NCBI RefSeq assembly: GCF_001368815.1
Contig: NZ_CTEI01000003.1
Coordinates: 62,001-126,000 of the forward strand
DNA: 64,000 nucleotides
Direction: 5' to 3'
From: Paraliobacillus sp. PM-2
GTDB lineage: Bacteria; Bacillota; Bacilli; Bacillales; Amphibacillaceae
This document shows, in pieces, positions 1-8,230 of the stretch. A model generated the notes under the pieces. It saw only the letters and a list, made by a program, of their open reading frames with translations. It had not been told where the DNA came from and made no database searches. Position numbers and translations under genes: made by a program. Each line of letters opens with the position of its first letter. The stretch's first letter is position 1.

Positions 1-783
1 GTTTTCAACATGATCAATACGTCCAACACCATGTTTCCCCGCCATTTTGTTTAGTTGTAAAATTAACTCATCTAGCGGTAGCTCTTTACCATTAATAGCT
101 ACGGGCTTCCCCTTGTCAAAAGAAATTTGAATCGTTTCTGGTGTATCTGGGGCATCAACTGGATCTGTAGTTAAATCGAATGCATCCTTTGGTGCTTCTG
201 CCCAAGGATCTTCTAAAATACCACATTCATTACTACGTCCCCATAAATTTTCATCTACACTATAAGGGCTATCTAATCCGACAGGGACGGGTATACCATT
301 TTTCTCTGCATATGCAATTTCTTCATCTCTTGTCATCTTCCACTCACGAACTGGTGCAACGATCTTCAATGATGGATTGAGTGCAGTAAACGCAACATCA
401 AACCGAACTTGATCATTTCCCTTCCCTGTACAGCCATGTGCTACTGCAACTGCTCCTTCTTTTTCCGCAATATCAACTAATATTTTAGCAATTAATGGAC
501 GTGATAGCGCAGAAATAAGCGGATACTTTTGTTCATATAATAAGTTTGCTTGTAAAGCTGGTAGCACGTAATCTTCTGAGAATAATGCTTTCGCATCAAC
601 AGAATAAGATTTAATCGCACCAACGTCCAAGGCCTTCTTTTTTACAAATTCTAAATCTTTGCCTTCTCCTACATCTAAGCCTACTGCAATCACATCATAA
701 TTGTATTGATCTTGAAGCCACTTAATTGCTACCGATGTATCTAACCCGCCAGAGTATGCTAATACTACTTTTTCCTTCGCCAT
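1..783 (-). CDS. argG: Argininosuccinate synthase, C-terminal part beyond window
   Basis: Catalyses ATP-dependent condensation of citrulline and aspartate to argininosuccinate in cytosolic arginine synthesis. The 261 codons visible begin [17 protein letters not shown], the N-type ATP pyrophosphatase loop at residues 9-17; a conserved [13 protein letters not shown] segment lies near residue 115 and the [13 protein letters not shown] segment near 180. The family is about 400 residues, so roughly a third is missing past base 1. The ATG at 783 is preceded by GTTAGGAGAG. A promoter overlapped by an ARG box lies upstream, so ArgR repression is likely. argH is usually next in the operon but would lie outside the window. 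Confidence 0.97.
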   Translation of the reverse strand, partial: MAKEKVVLAYSGGLDTSVAIKWLQDQYNYDVIAVGLDVGEGKDLEFVKKKALDVGAIKSYSVDAKALFSEDYVLPALQANLLYEQKYPLISALSRPLIAKILVDIAEKEGAVAVAHGCTGKGNDQVRFDVAFTALNPSLKIVAPVREWKMTRDEEIAYAEKNGIPVPVGLDSPYSVDENLWGRSNECGILEDPWAEAPKDAFDLTTDPVDAPDTPETIQISFDKGKPVAINGKELPLDELILQLNKMAGKHGVGRIDHVEN

Positions 784-839
784 GTATAACCTCTCCTAAC
801 AATTTATTTATTTCTTTAAATACGTTTCATTTGTTTGTA

Positions 840-853
840 TGAATTATTATGCA
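840..853 (-). promoter_or_regulatory. ARG box (ArgR/AhrC operator) for argG
   Basis: TGCATAATAATTCA on the minus strand matches the TGMATWWWWATKCA pattern of the Bacillus ARG box. It overlaps the -10 element of the argG promoter, a position suited to arginine-dependent repression. ArgR binding is inferred. Confidence 0.75.
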
Positions 854-874
854 CCATTCAGTATATTAATTCAA
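846..874 (-). promoter_or_regulatory. Sigma-A promoter of argG
   Basis: TTGAAT (869-874) and CATAAT (846-851) on the minus strand are separated by exactly 17 bp, about 60-90 bp upstream of the argG start. Confidence 0.65.
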
Positions 875-1075
875 GTGATTTTTAAGAATTTTTTAAATGT
901 TTTTTATTATTTTTACAATAAAAATAATCTATTTAAAATATAAATAGTTATATCAGACAAGAAATTAAATATGCATGATTATTTAATATTTATACACTGT
1001 TGCAACCTTTTGTAAGTCCATGACGACTATAATAATAAGAAAACGTTTTTCTACCAAAAAAAGGAGGTTAATGAC

Positions 1076-1999
1076 ATGTATAAAAAACTCGGATTGATGT
1101 TGGTATTGTTGTTAATGTTTATACTCTTCGGTTGTAGTAGTAATGATAAAATGGAAAGTACATCGCAAGGAGCGAATGATTCAACGGAAATGATGACAGA
1201 GGATTCTTCAATAGGTGAGGAACTACCTTCTAACTCAGAGGACGAAGCCGCAAATCAATCAAATGAACGAGTCGAGCAAAAAGGTAATGAAGCTATTCCT
1301 GAAGGAGCGAAGGCAGATCGTAAAATTATCTATCATGCCAATTTAGACTTAGAAGTAACAGATTTTCAAGGTGCAATGGACCAGTTGGAAAAAGAAATTA
1401 ATGGCACAGGCGGTTATATTGTTACTTCAGAGTCATACCAGGTAGATAATGAACAAAAAGAAGGAACGATTACTGCAAGAATTCCACAAGAGCAATTTGA
1501 TAGCTTTATTCGCTTGGTAGAAACAGGTGACATGAAGGTATTACAAAAAAGTGTATCTGGTGAAGATGTGACCGAACAATATGTCGATCTAGAATCAAGA
1601 TTGAAATCCAAACAAGTCGTTGAAGAAAGACTACTATCCTTTATGGAAAAAGCAGAAAAAACAGAAGATCTATTAAAAATTTCTAATGACCTTGCTGAGG
1701 TACAAGAGGAAATCGAGCAAATCACTGGAAGAATGAACTATTTAGAAAATAAATCAGATCTTGCTACGGTAACTATGCATATCCGAGAAAACCGGGTAGA
1801 TATTGTTAAAGATGAAGACTTGAATACTTGGGAAAAAGTAAAAGAACAATTGAAGAAAAGTATAAACTTCTTGTTATCGGCCGGATCAGGACTGATAGTA
1901 TTTTTAGTCGGTAATTTACCAGTTCTTCTTATTATTACGATTGCTGTCGGGTTTGGCTATTTTGTATGGAAACGCCAAAGAAATAACAGGAATGAATAA
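1076..1999 (+). CDS. DUF4349 domain lipoprotein
   Basis: A 307-residue predicted membrane lipoprotein. The signal peptide ends in a lipobox LFGC with the lipidated Cys at about residue 20. A low-complexity acidic linker covers residues 22-85. The DUF4349 core follows (about 90-260): the YHANLDLEVTDF strand, a GGYIVTSES segment and a helical hairpin with heptad character at 180-225. A C-terminal membrane segment near 267-295 ends in the basic tail WKRQRNNRNE. It is preceded by AAAGGAGG. It stands alone between argG and a terminator. The function of the family is not established; a cell-envelope role is inferred from topology only. Confidence 0.85.
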   Translation: MYKKLGLMLVLLLMFILFGCSSNDKMESTSQGANDSTEMMTEDSSIGEELPSNSEDEAANQSNERVEQKGNEAIPEGAKADRKIIYHANLDLEVTDFQGAMDQLEKEINGTGGYIVTSESYQVDNEQKEGTITARIPQEQFDSFIRLVETGDMKVLQKSVSGEDVTEQYVDLESRLKSKQVVEERLLSFMEKAEKTEDLLKISNDLAEVQEEIEQITGRMNYLENKSDLATVTMHIRENRVDIVKDEDLNTWEKVKEQLKKSINFLLSAGSGLIVFLVGNLPVLLIITIAVGFGYFVWKRQRNNRNE

Positions 2000-2014
2000 A
2001 GTAAATTATATTAC

Positions 2015-2048
2015 TCCCACTCTTATGCAGTACATAGAGTGGGATTTT
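2015..2048 (+). terminator. Rho-independent terminator after DUF4349 gene
   Basis: Perfect 9-bp stem TCCCACTCT / AGAGTGGGA (2015-2023, 2036-2044) followed by TTTT, 15 bp past the stop codon. Confidence 0.75.
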
Positions 2049-2111
2049 GCTTGTAATCGATTAAGTGCTAAACTATTTCAAACATCAAAACTAAATACGC
2101 TAAGAGCTATT

Positions 2112-2729
2112 CTAATCAAATATTGTTTGCTTTGACGGATTTTTCATAAAGTCAAACATCATCTTAATTTGTGCTTCGGTATTACGCTTTAATGATAGAT
2201 TCGGTAAATGACTTTCTTGAAAAAATTGCACATCATTTGTTTCTACGCCGGTTCGCGCGTGTCCATCTACTATGTCACAATAGATAAACAGTTTATAAAA
2301 ATGAAAAGGATCTGGTGGGTGGCCATGTTTATTTTTATCTAACACAGCTATTAGTTTTCTAGGCTCAACAATTAGACCAGCTTCTTCTTCGACCTCTTTT
2401 CTTAAATTCTCGGATGCGGATAATCCAATATCACAGAAACCACCCGGTAAAGCCCATGCATCATCAGATTTTTCTTTCACTAATAATAGTTGATTATGCT
2501 TAAACACAGCTGCACGGACATCTACTTTGGGAGTCGGATAGCCTGTCTCATTAGTAAATAAATCAGTAATCTTGTCTGTTTTCACCCCTGTATATGCGTG
2601 TAAAATCTCGACACTTAAATCGCTTAATTCTTGATACCGTTCTTGGTCGAACACATCTTTGGAAAAAGTTAACCCCGCTTGAGCAATTGCTTGCATCCTT
2701 TTTGCCCAATCTAACCATTTTTCACTCAT
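2112..2729 (-). CDS. Nudix hydrolase with YjhB-type N-terminal domain
   Basis: 205-residue cytosolic Nudix hydrolase. Residues 1-60 match the helical N-terminal domain found in YjhB-like nucleoside-diphosphate hydrolases (Nudix_hydro, PF12535). The Nudix fold follows with VDVRAAVFKHNQLLLV, then a Nudix box from GGFCDIGLS to RKEVEEEAGL near residues 95-117, in which the first Glu position is replaced, as is usual in this subfamily. Likely substrates are X-linked nucleoside diphosphates such as ADP-ribose; this is inferred from family. The start follows AGAGGTG. It lies 15 bp downstream of a GNAT gene on the same strand, so the two are probably co-transcribed. Confidence 0.85.
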   Translation of the reverse strand: MSEKWLDWAKRMQAIAQAGLTFSKDVFDQERYQELSDLSVEILHAYTGVKTDKITDLFTNETGYPTPKVDVRAAVFKHNQLLLVKEKSDDAWALPGGFCDIGLSASENLRKEVEEEAGLIVEPRKLIAVLDKNKHGHPPDPFHFYKLFIYCDIVDGHARTGVETNDVQFFQESHLPNLSLKRNTEAQIKMMFDFMKNPSKQTIFD

Positions 2730-2744
2730 TCTAACACCTCTCTA

Positions 2745-3257
2745 CTAACTTTTTGGAGAATCATCATCCCAACCATAAGCTACTTCTATTAATTGTTTAC
2801 CACCAATCGTTATTTCTTCTTCATCCACCTTTTTCCCACCAATTCCTTGGTAAAAACCTACGGAAGGATTGTCTGCTAATACCCAAAGGAGTACACCATT
2901 TAATTGTTGTTCTTTTAGATTTGTTGTTACACGTTGAATTAGCGCTTTTCCGATTCCTTTGTTTTGATACGATTGTAGTATATAGATCGCGTAAATTTCT
3001 GCTTGATAACGTGGATAATCTCCTGTACGTTCTTTTCCTCCATTAGCAAAACCGACAATTTGACCGCAATCGTTCTCTGCTACGTAAACCTTTGCTCCGC
3101 TAGCAAGTATCTTTTGCCAAAGTGTTTCCTTTTCAACATATGATAATTGATCTAAATAAGAATGAGGAACAATATGATGATACGTCTCACGCCAACTGTC
3201 CACGTGAACCTTTGCAATTGCGGCGTAATCCTCTGTTGAGGCAACTCTGATTTTCAT
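2745..3257 (-). CDS. GNAT family N-acetyltransferase
   Basis: 170-residue acetyltransferase with the GNAT order: N-terminal IRVASTEDYAAIAKVHVDSW, the core strand AEIYAIYILQSYQNKGIGKALIQRV carrying the Q/R-x-x-G-x-G/A acetyl-CoA loop (QNKGIG, about 95-100), and a C-terminal WVLADNPSVGFYQGIGGK segment. The start follows GGAGGC. The substrate cannot be told from sequence. It is followed within 15 bp by the Nudix gene, suggesting a two-gene unit. Confidence 0.85.
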   Translation of the reverse strand: MKIRVASTEDYAAIAKVHVDSWRETYHHIVPHSYLDQLSYVEKETLWQKILASGAKVYVAENDCGQIVGFANGGKERTGDYPRYQAEIYAIYILQSYQNKGIGKALIQRVTTNLKEQQLNGVLLWVLADNPSVGFYQGIGGKKVDEEEITIGGKQLIEVAYGWDDDSPKS

Positions 3258-3292
3258 TTCATAGCCTCCCTTCCATTGTTAGTTCGTTTTTT

Positions 3293-3432
3293 CGCTGATA
3301 TATTCCTGCGAGCGCTGATATATTCCTGCGAGCGCTGATATATTCCTGCGAGCGCTGATATATTCCTGCGAGCGCTGATATATTCCTGCGAGCGCTGATA
3401 TATTCCTGCGAGCGCTGATATATTCCTGCGCG
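3293..3432 (+). repeat. Seven-copy 20-bp tandem repeat
   Basis: Seven head-to-tail copies of CGCTGATATATTCCTGCGAG, six identical and the last ending CGCG. Because 20 is not a multiple of 3, both strands read through as apparent 20-residue repeat ORFs (ISARRNISALA-type), which I regard as artefacts. The array runs directly into a hairpin (3432-3458). The same arrangement, with a related unit, recurs at 29829-29928. Confidence 0.95.
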
Positions 3433-3463
3433 ATCATCTCCCAAAACCGGAGATGATCATTTT
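3432..3463 (+). terminator. Hairpin capping the 20-bp repeat array
   Basis: 10-bp stem GATCATCTCC / GGAGATGATC with loop CAAAACC, followed by ATTTTT. Its T-run points along the plus strand although both flanking genes are on the minus strand, so it does not serve as an ordinary terminator for either. The hairpin at 29902-29928 has the same loop. Confidence 0.7.
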
Positions 3464-3492
3464 TCATCAAAAAATCACCACTTACTGATATG

Positions 3493-3524
3493 AAAAAAGA
3501 TCAAATCGCTTCTTGATTTGATCT
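3493..3524 (-). terminator. Terminator of ddl
   Basis: 10-bp stem AGATCAAATC / GATTTGATCT with a 7-nt loop, followed on the minus strand by TTTTTT, directly after the ddl stop codon. Confidence 0.85.
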
Positions 3525-3537
3525 CCCTGTATTATTA

Positions 3538-4641
3538 CTAGTCACCCAGCACTGTATTCTTAAGCTGATTATTACGATCGTGTCGTTCCATTGCGAACGT
3601 AATTAAACGATCGATTAATTCTGGATACGGTATGCCACTTATATCCCATAATCTTGGATACATACTGATCTTAGTAAATCCTGGAAGCGTATTGACCTCA
3701 TTAACAACTAGTTCACCATTTTCTTGTAAGAAAAAGTCCACACGAGCCATGCCTTCACAATCCAATGTCTGGAATACATCTACTGCCGCTTGTTGTACTT
3801 TTTTGGTTAACGCTTCAGACAAATCAGCTGGTGCAGCAAGCTCTGCCCCTGTTTCATCAATATATTTTGATTCATAGGAATAAAAATCTGTCTGTGGTAA
3901 AATTTCCCCTGGCAATGAAGCGATTGGATCTTCATTTCCAAGAACCGCACATTCAATTTCACGCCCAATAATCGCTTCTTCTACTAGCACTTTATGGTCA
4001 TATTGAAACGCATCTTTCATGCCTTGGTAGAATTCTTTCTCATCACGTACTTTACTAACACCAACAGACGAACCTTGATTTGCTGGTTTAATAAACATCG
4101 GTAATCCTAACGCTGCTTTGACTTCTTCAAAATTCAGCTCCTCTTGCTTACTTTTTCTAAAAGTCACTCCTTTAGCAACCGCGATTCCCGCTCCTTGCAG
4201 CAAACGTTTCGCAACATCTTTATCCATACTTACAGCAGAACCTAATACATCTGTTCCCACAAATGGAAGATTAGCTATGCGCATCATGCCTTGAATACTA
4301 CCATCTTCGCCAAGTGTCCCGTGTACAATTGGAAAAACCACATCTACTTGGTCAAGCGGATTTGTGTTGGACACATTTACTAACTGCGCCTCTGCTTCAC
4401 CAGGAACAACCGCCACCTGTTGGTTACTTTTGTTCAATTGAATTAACTTTGGATTCTCTTCATGTAATAAATAAGAGGATGGATCATTGATGTGCCATTT
4501 CCCTTGTTTATCTATTCCTAACAATACCACTTCATATTTTGATTGATCGATTGCATCAACGATATTCTTTGCTGATTGGAGCGAAACCTCATGTTCAGCA
4601 GATTTACCACCGAAAACAATTCCAACTTTAATTTTTGCCAT
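3538..4641 (-). CDS. ddl: D-alanine--D-alanine ligase
   Basis: 367-residue ATP-grasp enzyme that makes D-Ala-D-Ala for peptidoglycan in the cytosol. Visible landmarks are KVGIVFGGKSAEHEVSLQS at the N terminus, the LPFVGTDVLGSAVSMDK segment, the grasp loop KPANQGSSVGVSKV, EEAIIGREIECAVLG, and the metal-binding VNEVNTLPGFTKISMYPRLW near the C terminus. The frame is open 13 codons further upstream, but the ATG at 4641 has AGAAGGAGC seven bases before it and gives the usual family start. It is monocistronic with its own terminator. murF is often adjacent in bacilli; none is seen here. Confidence 0.96.
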   Translation of the reverse strand: MAKIKVGIVFGGKSAEHEVSLQSAKNIVDAIDQSKYEVVLLGIDKQGKWHINDPSSYLLHEENPKLIQLNKSNQQVAVVPGEAEAQLVNVSNTNPLDQVDVVFPIVHGTLGEDGSIQGMMRIANLPFVGTDVLGSAVSMDKDVAKRLLQGAGIAVAKGVTFRKSKQEELNFEEVKAALGLPMFIKPANQGSSVGVSKVRDEKEFYQGMKDAFQYDHKVLVEEAIIGREIECAVLGNEDPIASLPGEILPQTDFYSYESKYIDETGAELAAPADLSEALTKKVQQAAVDVFQTLDCEGMARVDFFLQENGELVVNEVNTLPGFTKISMYPRLWDISGIPYPELIDRLITFAMERHDRNNQLKNTVLGD

Positions 4642-4744
4642 TTTTTTGCTCCTTCTTTCTAAACATACTTTACACGTCACTTATATTTAAGATACCATAT
4701 TGAAGCTTGTTTTGAGAAAGGTTTTTCTCGAAAAATCATCTGCA

Positions 4745-5413
4745 TTATGAGTGGCGTGTGAGAATCTGCTCGGTAAGTAGCATGGAACAGCCATACAATA
4801 ATAATGCACAAATCATACTTACACTAGGTGAAAATGGCATGATCATTTCTAGCCAATCAGATGTTCCGTAGGTTGTTCTTTCTAGATAACCATATTGCGT
4901 TTGTTGTTTAGCAAATCGATCAGCATTAAATTCAACAAAAATCCACATTGCAAGCCAAACAAATAACAATACATCAACAGCCAACTTTTTTTGAAAGAAA
5001 TAGAATAGTGGTAAACTAATACTTAAAACAAACAATACAATAGCAAATGTGAAAACGAAATCTTGTATTCTAAATAGAAAGACAAATGCAGAAGCCCCTT
5101 TTCCTCTAGAAACAGTTGCCCACATGTTCATAAATTTTAGAAATGTCATAAATAGAACAACAGAAATAAGCAAAAAAGCGTATCGACTGTAAACAATCTT
5201 TCTTGTACTTATAGGTAAGCTCTTAATAAAAATATTGATCTGGTTGTTTCTATCTTCTCTAAATATAGAAAAACAAAACAGTACAATAAAAACCGTAACC
5301 GTTAGGACAGTCTGCCCTACAGCACCAAAGAAAAATATAGCAGCGAACATCCCTAAAAATACTTTATAAATAATCGATAAGTCTTTCCGCCATAACATCA
5401 TGATTGTTTGCAA
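4745..5413 (-). CDS. ABC-2-type membrane protein of YtrA-regulated operon (second permease)
   Basis: 222-residue hydrophobic protein with about six predicted membrane segments (for example 20-43, 55-70, 105-130, 140-160, 195-215). No close family recognised from motifs. It starts with TTG at 5413, seven bases after AGGAGG. It is last of four genes (regulator, ATPase, two membrane proteins) packed with 18-bp or shorter gaps, so it most likely forms the membrane half of the ABC exporter with the preceding gene. Substrate unknown. Confidence 0.7.
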   Translation of the reverse strand: MQTIMMLWRKDLSIIYKVFLGMFAAIFFFGAVGQTVLTVTVFIVLFCFSIFREDRNNQINIFIKSLPISTRKIVYSRYAFLLISVVLFMTFLKFMNMWATVSRGKGASAFVFLFRIQDFVFTFAIVLFVLSISLPLFYFFQKKLAVDVLLFVWLAMWIFVEFNADRFAKQQTQYGYLERTTYGTSDWLEMIMPFSPSVSMICALLLYGCSMLLTEQILTRHS

Positions 5414-5431
5414 ATAAATAACCTCCTATCA

Positions 5432-6061
5432 TTAAAGCACTACTTTTTTCTCCACTAGTTGTCTTGAACATACAAAAGATACAACAAACGCAACGAAGCA
5501 AGAAATACTAAAACCAATAAGTTTCTCTTGATTTTGCGCAAAATAATCTACTGGAAAATCCCCACCTGGATTGGCTAAGATAAATGTTGTAAATAAAACA
5601 AGTTGTGAAACAAAGAAAGCGATTCTAGCTTCGATTGTTTCTGGTTTAAAACGAAAAAATAAAGGAATAAAGATGCTTGCTAGCATGACAATAAATAACA
5701 CGTAAACAAACACATGTGATCCAATCTCTTGTAACGTAAATCGGTCGGATGAAAAAATATGCAGTAATTCATATCCACCCCACATTAATAAACCTACTAA
5801 AGTAATATAGAGTAAAATAAACACATAATAGAGGAGTACATAAGCCAATCTTGAAATCGGTAAGCTTAAGACAAATCGTTGGATGTGAAACCTCTCCTGC
5901 CTTTCTGCAACCGAATAAAACATGAGTAAGTTTACAAACAATAGCAAAACATATGGTGATATATTTAAATAATGCAAAACGAAAAACAGTAAGATGTTTA
6001 GCAAAAAGAAAGGTATATAAGCTTTCCAGTACAGACCGATCACTAACTGAAAATATTTCAC
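5432..6061 (-). CDS. ABC-2-type membrane protein of YtrA-regulated operon (first permease)
   Basis: 209-residue integral membrane protein with roughly six membrane segments and the short cytosolic stretch AERQERFHIQRFVLSLPISR, typical of ABC-2-like permeases in YtrA-type operons. I choose the GTG at 6061 because AAAGGGGG lies 10 bases upstream; the frame also opens at a GTG at 6070, which would overlap the ATPase gene. Partner of the ATPase at 6064-6921. Substrate not identifiable. Confidence 0.7.
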   Translation of the reverse strand: MKYFQLVIGLYWKAYIPFFLLNILLFFVLHYLNISPYVLLLFVNLLMFYSVAERQERFHIQRFVLSLPISRLAYVLLYYVFILLYITLVGLLMWGGYELLHIFSSDRFTLQEIGSHVFVYVLFIVMLASIFIPLFFRFKPETIEARIAFFVSQLVLFTTFILANPGGDFPVDYFAQNQEKLIGFSISCFVAFVVSFVCSRQLVEKKVVL

Positions 6062-6063
6062 GG

Positions 6064-6921
6064 CTACCACGCCCCCTTTTTACCTTTCATCAAATACATC
6101 ATATCTTCTAGTGATGGTTTTTCAACTACCATCTCTTGATTGCCCGAAGCAAGCGGCGTACTATCCCCTTGAAATAAACCCGTAAATCCTTGCCCTGTTT
6201 CACGCAATCCTAAAAACGCATCACGTCCAATGGCAGTAAGTTGTTCTTTCGTCCCTTTTATTAAATGAAACTCCTCTTCTATCTCTGCCATACTTTTTTG
6301 TAGTTTAATCCGTCCATTATCGATAAATACAATGTAATCAGCTAACCGATCCAAGTCGTTGGTAATGTGTGTCGAAAAGAAGATTGTTCGCTGCGAATCA
6401 AGCATAAGTTCCTGTAACAAATCCATCAGTTCTCTCCTGAACACGGGATCTAATCCTGCTGTTGGTTCATCCATAATAAGTAGTTCTGGGTCATGTGCTA
6501 ATGCAAAAAGTAATGACGTTTTCATCTTCATCCCTTTTGAAAATGTTTTTAATTTTTGCTTCATCGGCAATTCAAATGCCCTACGATAACGTTCAAACAG
6601 CGAATCATCCCATGACTCATATAATGGCGCAATGAATTTATGCATATGGCTAATGGTGAAATTGTCATACATATACAATTCATCATAAACGAATCCAATT
6701 CGCTGCTTCATTTCTGGATTTGTGTTTGATGACCCAAAGACTTCAATTTCGCCTTGTTTCGGTCGAATCACATCCATTATCATTTGAATGGTTGTTGTCT
6801 TTCCGCTACCATTTTGACCAATAAATCCAGTAACATAGCCTTTTGGTATGGAAAAATTCAAATCTTCTATTCGAAATTGACCCAATCGATTCGAAACATT
6901 CCTCACTTCAATAACATCCAT
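6064..6921 (-). CDS. ABC transporter ATP-binding protein, YtrB-type
   Basis: 285-residue ATPase. Walker A is GQNGSGKTT (about residues 35-43), the Q-loop region follows with GFVYDELYMYDNFT, and an atypical signature TFSKGMKMKTSLLFAL replaces LSGGQ. Walker B is LLIMDEPTAGLDP and the switch His sits in FFSTHITND. The SKGM signature is typical of the drug/antibiotic-response ABC ATPases associated with GntR (YtrA) regulators. The C-terminal 70 residues extend beyond the core. It sits between its regulator and two permeases. Confidence 0.88.
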   Translation of the reverse strand: MDVIEVRNVSNRLGQFRIEDLNFSIPKGYVTGFIGQNGSGKTTTIQMIMDVIRPKQGEIEVFGSSNTNPEMKQRIGFVYDELYMYDNFTISHMHKFIAPLYESWDDSLFERYRRAFELPMKQKLKTFSKGMKMKTSLLFALAHDPELLIMDEPTAGLDPVFRRELMDLLQELMLDSQRTIFFSTHITNDLDRLADYIVFIDNGRIKLQKSMAEIEEEFHLIKGTKEQLTAIGRDAFLGLRETGQGFTGLFQGDSTPLASGNQEMVVEKPSLEDMMYLMKGKKGAW

Positions 6922-6939
6922 TTGGAAGCCCCCATTCTA

Positions 6940-7308
6940 TTAATCAAAAAATAAATGAATTCGTTCAATCATTGCTTGCTTCGTTAAGCCGATTTGTTGT
7001 GCTCTTTCAACGATCTGTTCTAAATCATTTTCTAGTTCGCGTATTTGTCGTTCTTTTAAAACATGTGGTTGCTGGCCTGCTACAAAGGTTCCTTTTCCTA
7101 CAGAAGAAACCAGAAATCTTTCTTTTTCTAAATCTTCATAAGCACGCTTTGTTGTAATAACACTTACTTGCAACTGTTTAGCAAGCAACCTTATCGAAGG
7201 AAGCGCCTCTCCTTCTTTTAATTCTCCTTGATAAATCTGTTTTTTAATTTGTTCTTTTATTTGTTGAAATAACGGTTCTTTACTGGTGTTAGACAGCAGG
7301 ATATGCAT
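6940..7308 (-). CDS. GntR family regulator, YtrA subfamily
   Basis: 122-residue repressor with an N-terminal winged helix (EPLFQQIKEQIKKQIYQGELKEGEALPSIR, read in pieces around residues 9-40, with the LAKQLQVSVITTKRAYEDLEKE recognition helix) and only a short C-terminal helical pair, the YtrA-subfamily architecture. The ATG at 7308 has GAGGTGAT four bases upstream; the open frame extends further but those codons lie inside the promoter and operator. It begins the operon and probably represses it through the inverted repeat at 7324-7360, as YtrA does in B. subtilis for an antibiotic-inducible ABC operon. Confidence 0.88.
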   Translation of the reverse strand: MHILLSNTSKEPLFQQIKEQIKKQIYQGELKEGEALPSIRLLAKQLQVSVITTKRAYEDLEKERFLVSSVGKGTFVAGQQPHVLKERQIRELENDLEQIVERAQQIGLTKQAMIERIHLFFD

Positions 7309-7323
7309 ACGTATCACCTCACT

Positions 7324-7360
7324 GTTTATATTGTATATATAGTATATGTACAATATAAAC
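7324..7360 (-). promoter_or_regulatory. Inverted-repeat operator of the GntR/ABC operon
   Basis: Perfect 12-bp inverted repeat GTTTATATTGTA (7324-7335) and TACAATATAAAC (7349-7360) with a 13-bp AT-rich centre. It overlaps the -10 element and lies 16 bp upstream of the regulator start. Binding by the YtrA-type protein is inferred from position. Confidence 0.75.
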
Positions 7361-7380
7361 AACTGTGATATATTTGTCAA
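7352..7380 (-). promoter_or_regulatory. Sigma-A promoter of the GntR/ABC operon
   Basis: Minus strand TTGACA (7375-7380), 17-bp spacer, TATATT (7352-7357). Confidence 0.8.
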
Positions 7381-7392
7381 TATAAAACAAAT

Positions 7393-7426
7393 AAAAAAAC
7401 AGTTCAGTATTATTTACTGAACTGTT
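7393..7426 (-). terminator. Terminator of cueP
   Basis: Perfect 12-bp stem AACAGTTCAGTA / TACTGAACTGTT (7398-7409, 7415-7426), followed on the minus strand by a T-run, just past the cueP stop. Confidence 0.85.
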
Positions 7427-7444
7427 CGACGATCTCGCCGTTTA

Positions 7445-7981
7445 TTAAGCTAATTGCATCGTTGTGATACAAGTATTGTCTCCTTCAAATGTAGAAATGC
7501 TTGCAGTTGTTTGTTTTCCGTCATAACTTATCGTTACATCATAATCTTTATTTCGTGGTAACCATAGATCAATAAAACCATTTGCTTGTGATTGTATCGT
7601 TTTATCTACAATCGTATTCCCCTCGGCATCTTCAATATAAATAGCAAATGACGCATTTGCTAATTCACCTTGGCAACCTGTTAAACTATGAACTGCACAT
7701 GGATGTGTTGCATGAACATAAGGAGCAATAGAAACAAAAAATTCATCACTTGGAAGTTGATACGTTGTTTCGTTATTATTACTATTCTTAACAATTAATT
7801 GCTCTGAGTTAATAGATGCAGCTTCCCTAGTCGTTTGATTACTACTATAATCTGCTACTAATTCTTTTACATTCACCTGTTCCGTTGCTTCGTTTTCCCC
7901 CTCTGTATTCATGTATATATAAACGCTTATGCCGATGACAAAAATTGCTGCAATAAACAAGCTCGTTCGAATTCGTCTCAT
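7445..7981 (-). CDS. CueP-family metal-binding protein
   Basis: 178-residue exported protein. An N-terminal hydrophobic segment (about 7-26) anchors or exports it. The conserved CueP block is FFVSIAPYVHATHPC followed by HSLTGCQGEL, and a second block ends NGFIDLWLPRNKDY ... ISTFEGDNTCITTMQL; the Cys and His residues in these blocks are the metal-binding candidates. In Salmonella CueP is a periplasmic copper-binding protein; in Gram-positives it would act outside the membrane. No copper ATPase, chaperone or CsoR gene is adjacent, so a copper role here rests on family only. It has its own terminator. Confidence 0.85.
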   Translation of the reverse strand: MRRIRTSLFIAAIFVIGISVYIYMNTEGENEATEQVNVKELVADYSSNQTTREAASINSEQLIVKNSNNNETTYQLPSDEFFVSIAPYVHATHPCAVHSLTGCQGELANASFAIYIEDAEGNTIVDKTIQSQANGFIDLWLPRNKDYDVTISYDGKQTTASISTFEGDNTCITTMQLA

Positions 7982-8166
7982 TTCAATCTCCTTTCTTGGA
8001 TTAACTATAAGTTTATTATTCTCTTCATTCTTCCTTTTTATTCTATCATTTTATGTAGTAGCATACTGTGACAACTTTTAAAAAAATAAAATTGTAATAT
8101 AACTGAAATAGACTACCTGCTTATAACACACTACCTACCTTATAAGAGAAACAATAGGCTACTTAA

Positions 8167-8195
8167 TTGACAACGCTTACTTTTGGTGGGATAAT
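8167..8195 (+). promoter_or_regulatory. Sigma-A promoter of the nitrilase-family gene
   Basis: TTGACA (8167-8172), 17-bp spacer, GATAAT (8190-8195), 35 bp before the start codon. The leader carries GAGGAG (8214-8219). Confidence 0.8.
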
Positions 8196-8230
8196 ACAGC
8201 ATTACACAGATAAGAGGAGCTGATTTTCAA

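Noticed and set aside
1941-2135. 64-residue plus-strand ORF downstream of the DUF4349 gene
   Set aside because: Overlaps the end of the real gene, crosses its terminator, and has no Shine-Dalgarno.
3293-3432. Tandem repeats considered as a CRISPR array
   Set aside because: Units are directly adjacent without spacers and only 20 bp long; no cas genes nearby.
3259-3470. Two overlapping minus-strand ORFs (61 and 63 residues) with ISARRNISALAGIYQRSQEY repeats
   Set aside because: They are translations of the 20-bp tandem array in two frames. No ribosome binding site, and the repeat length not divisible by 3 makes every frame open.
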